This document shows positions 13,843 through 14,032 of a stretch of 14,032 bases of DNA, piece after piece. Each line of letters begins with the position of its first letter. The first letter of the stretch is position 1. The notes beneath the pieces were generated by a model. It worked only from the letters and a program-made list of their open reading frames with translations, had not been told where the DNA came from and made no database searches. The stretch lies in the NCBI GenBank assembly GCA_025928435.1, contig JAICJM010000096.1, forward strand, positions 1-14,032, given 5' to 3'. The stretch comes from Thermoleophilia bacterium (GTDB taxonomy: Bacteria > Actinomycetota > Thermoleophilia > Gaiellales > JAICJC01). The position numbers were made by a program, and so were the translations under genes.

Positions 13843-14032
13843 GGAGCGGATGTCGCGCCCGCTGGGCCCATCGCAGTTTCCAGCCTACGAGTCGCCGACC
13901 CCGACCGCCGTGTTCTGGTGGGCGCGGTCGCCGTCGGCCCGGAGGCCGGCGAGTGGCTGGGCCAACTGACGCTCGCGATCCGCGCCGAGGTGTCGGTCGA
14001 CGTCTTGCTCGAGACGATCCAACCCTTCCCGA
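13843..14032 (+). pseudogene. C-terminal fragment of a pyridine nucleotide-disulfide oxidoreductase (right edge)
   Basis: From about 13880 to the window end one frame reads SLRVADPDRRVLVGAVAVGP, then EAGEWLGQLTLAIRAEVSVD and ETIQPFP. This is the recognisable start of the dimerisation domain of the mercuric reductase/dihydrolipoamide dehydrogenase class (pattern D..R.V.VGA...GPE..EW...L.IAI...V....L...I..FPT). The FAD- and NAD-binding domains (over 300 residues) are absent: the UPF0104 gene ends only 240 nt upstream, and none of the three frames between shows them. No ATG, GTG or TTG start lies between the TGA at 13840 and the homologous part. An alternative frame from ATG 13850 runs to 13969 but reads as nonsense. 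It is therefore probably a truncated remnant; the rest lies beyond the window. Confidence 0.55.

Noticed and set aside
12573..13871. 432-codon minus-strand frame opposite the UPF0104 gene
   Set aside because: Composition is Gly/Arg/Asp-rich nonsense and it opposes a convincing membrane protein. The part past 13602 also shows no domain.

Overview
The window is 14 kb of high-GC, gene-dense DNA with strong G/C preference at third codon positions, Shine-Dalgarno-led genes mixed with apparently leaderless ones, and mycobacterial/actinobacterial-type proteins (MmpL-like RND transporter, DrrAB-like ABC exporter, HD-GYP/LuxR regulator, SufB). This suggests a high-GC actinobacterium, possibly from the Thermoleophilia (Solirubrobacterales-like). 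The lineage is an inference from gene content only. No CRISPR array, tRNA, rRNA, transposase, phage gene or integrase was found.

Left third (about 1-7400): a control-and-export locus built around a divergent intergenic region at 2403-2546. Leftward run a TetR repressor (1770-2402) and, coupled by an ATGA overlap, a two-part HD-GYP-like/LuxR-HTH regulator (163-1773). Rightward run a DrrA-like ABC ATPase (2547-3530), its ABC-2 permease (3551-4390), an MMPL/RND transporter (4418-6568) and, coupled by a TGATG overlap, a sigma-70-family factor (6568-7395). The tetR promoter has a perfect -35 box, 17-bp spacing and an almost leaderless start. A 6-3-6 palindrome overlaps its -10 box and is a good candidate TetR operator. 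The likely logic is that a ligand releases TetR, the exporters rise, and the co-translated sigma factor and HD-GYP/LuxR protein extend the response to other genes.

Middle (about 7400-8500): a poorly coding stretch with hairpins, one weakly supported leftward ORF (7640-7915) and a tiny CxxC/CxxC zinc-ribbon protein (8300-8488) whose start is bracketed by a 9-bp inverted repeat.

Right-centre (8501-10856): a leftward operon of slipin (SPFH), an NTF2-like protein, an unrecognised 69-aa protein and a DUF4177-like protein, all overlapping or closely spaced. Upstream of it lies a separate leftward ABM-like monooxygenase-fold gene with a strong 10-bp-stem hairpin just past its stop.

Right third (11150-13628): an extended -10 promoter, a 5' leader with a 7-bp hairpin and a 10-codon mini-ORF that ends in TGATG on the sufB start, then sufB and an overlapping UPF0104/YbhN-like membrane protein, closed by a GC-rich hairpin. 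No sufC, sufD or sufS accompanies sufB in this window. At the right edge is the 3' fragment of a pyridine-nucleotide-disulfide oxidoreductase that lacks its N-terminal domains and appears to be a remnant.
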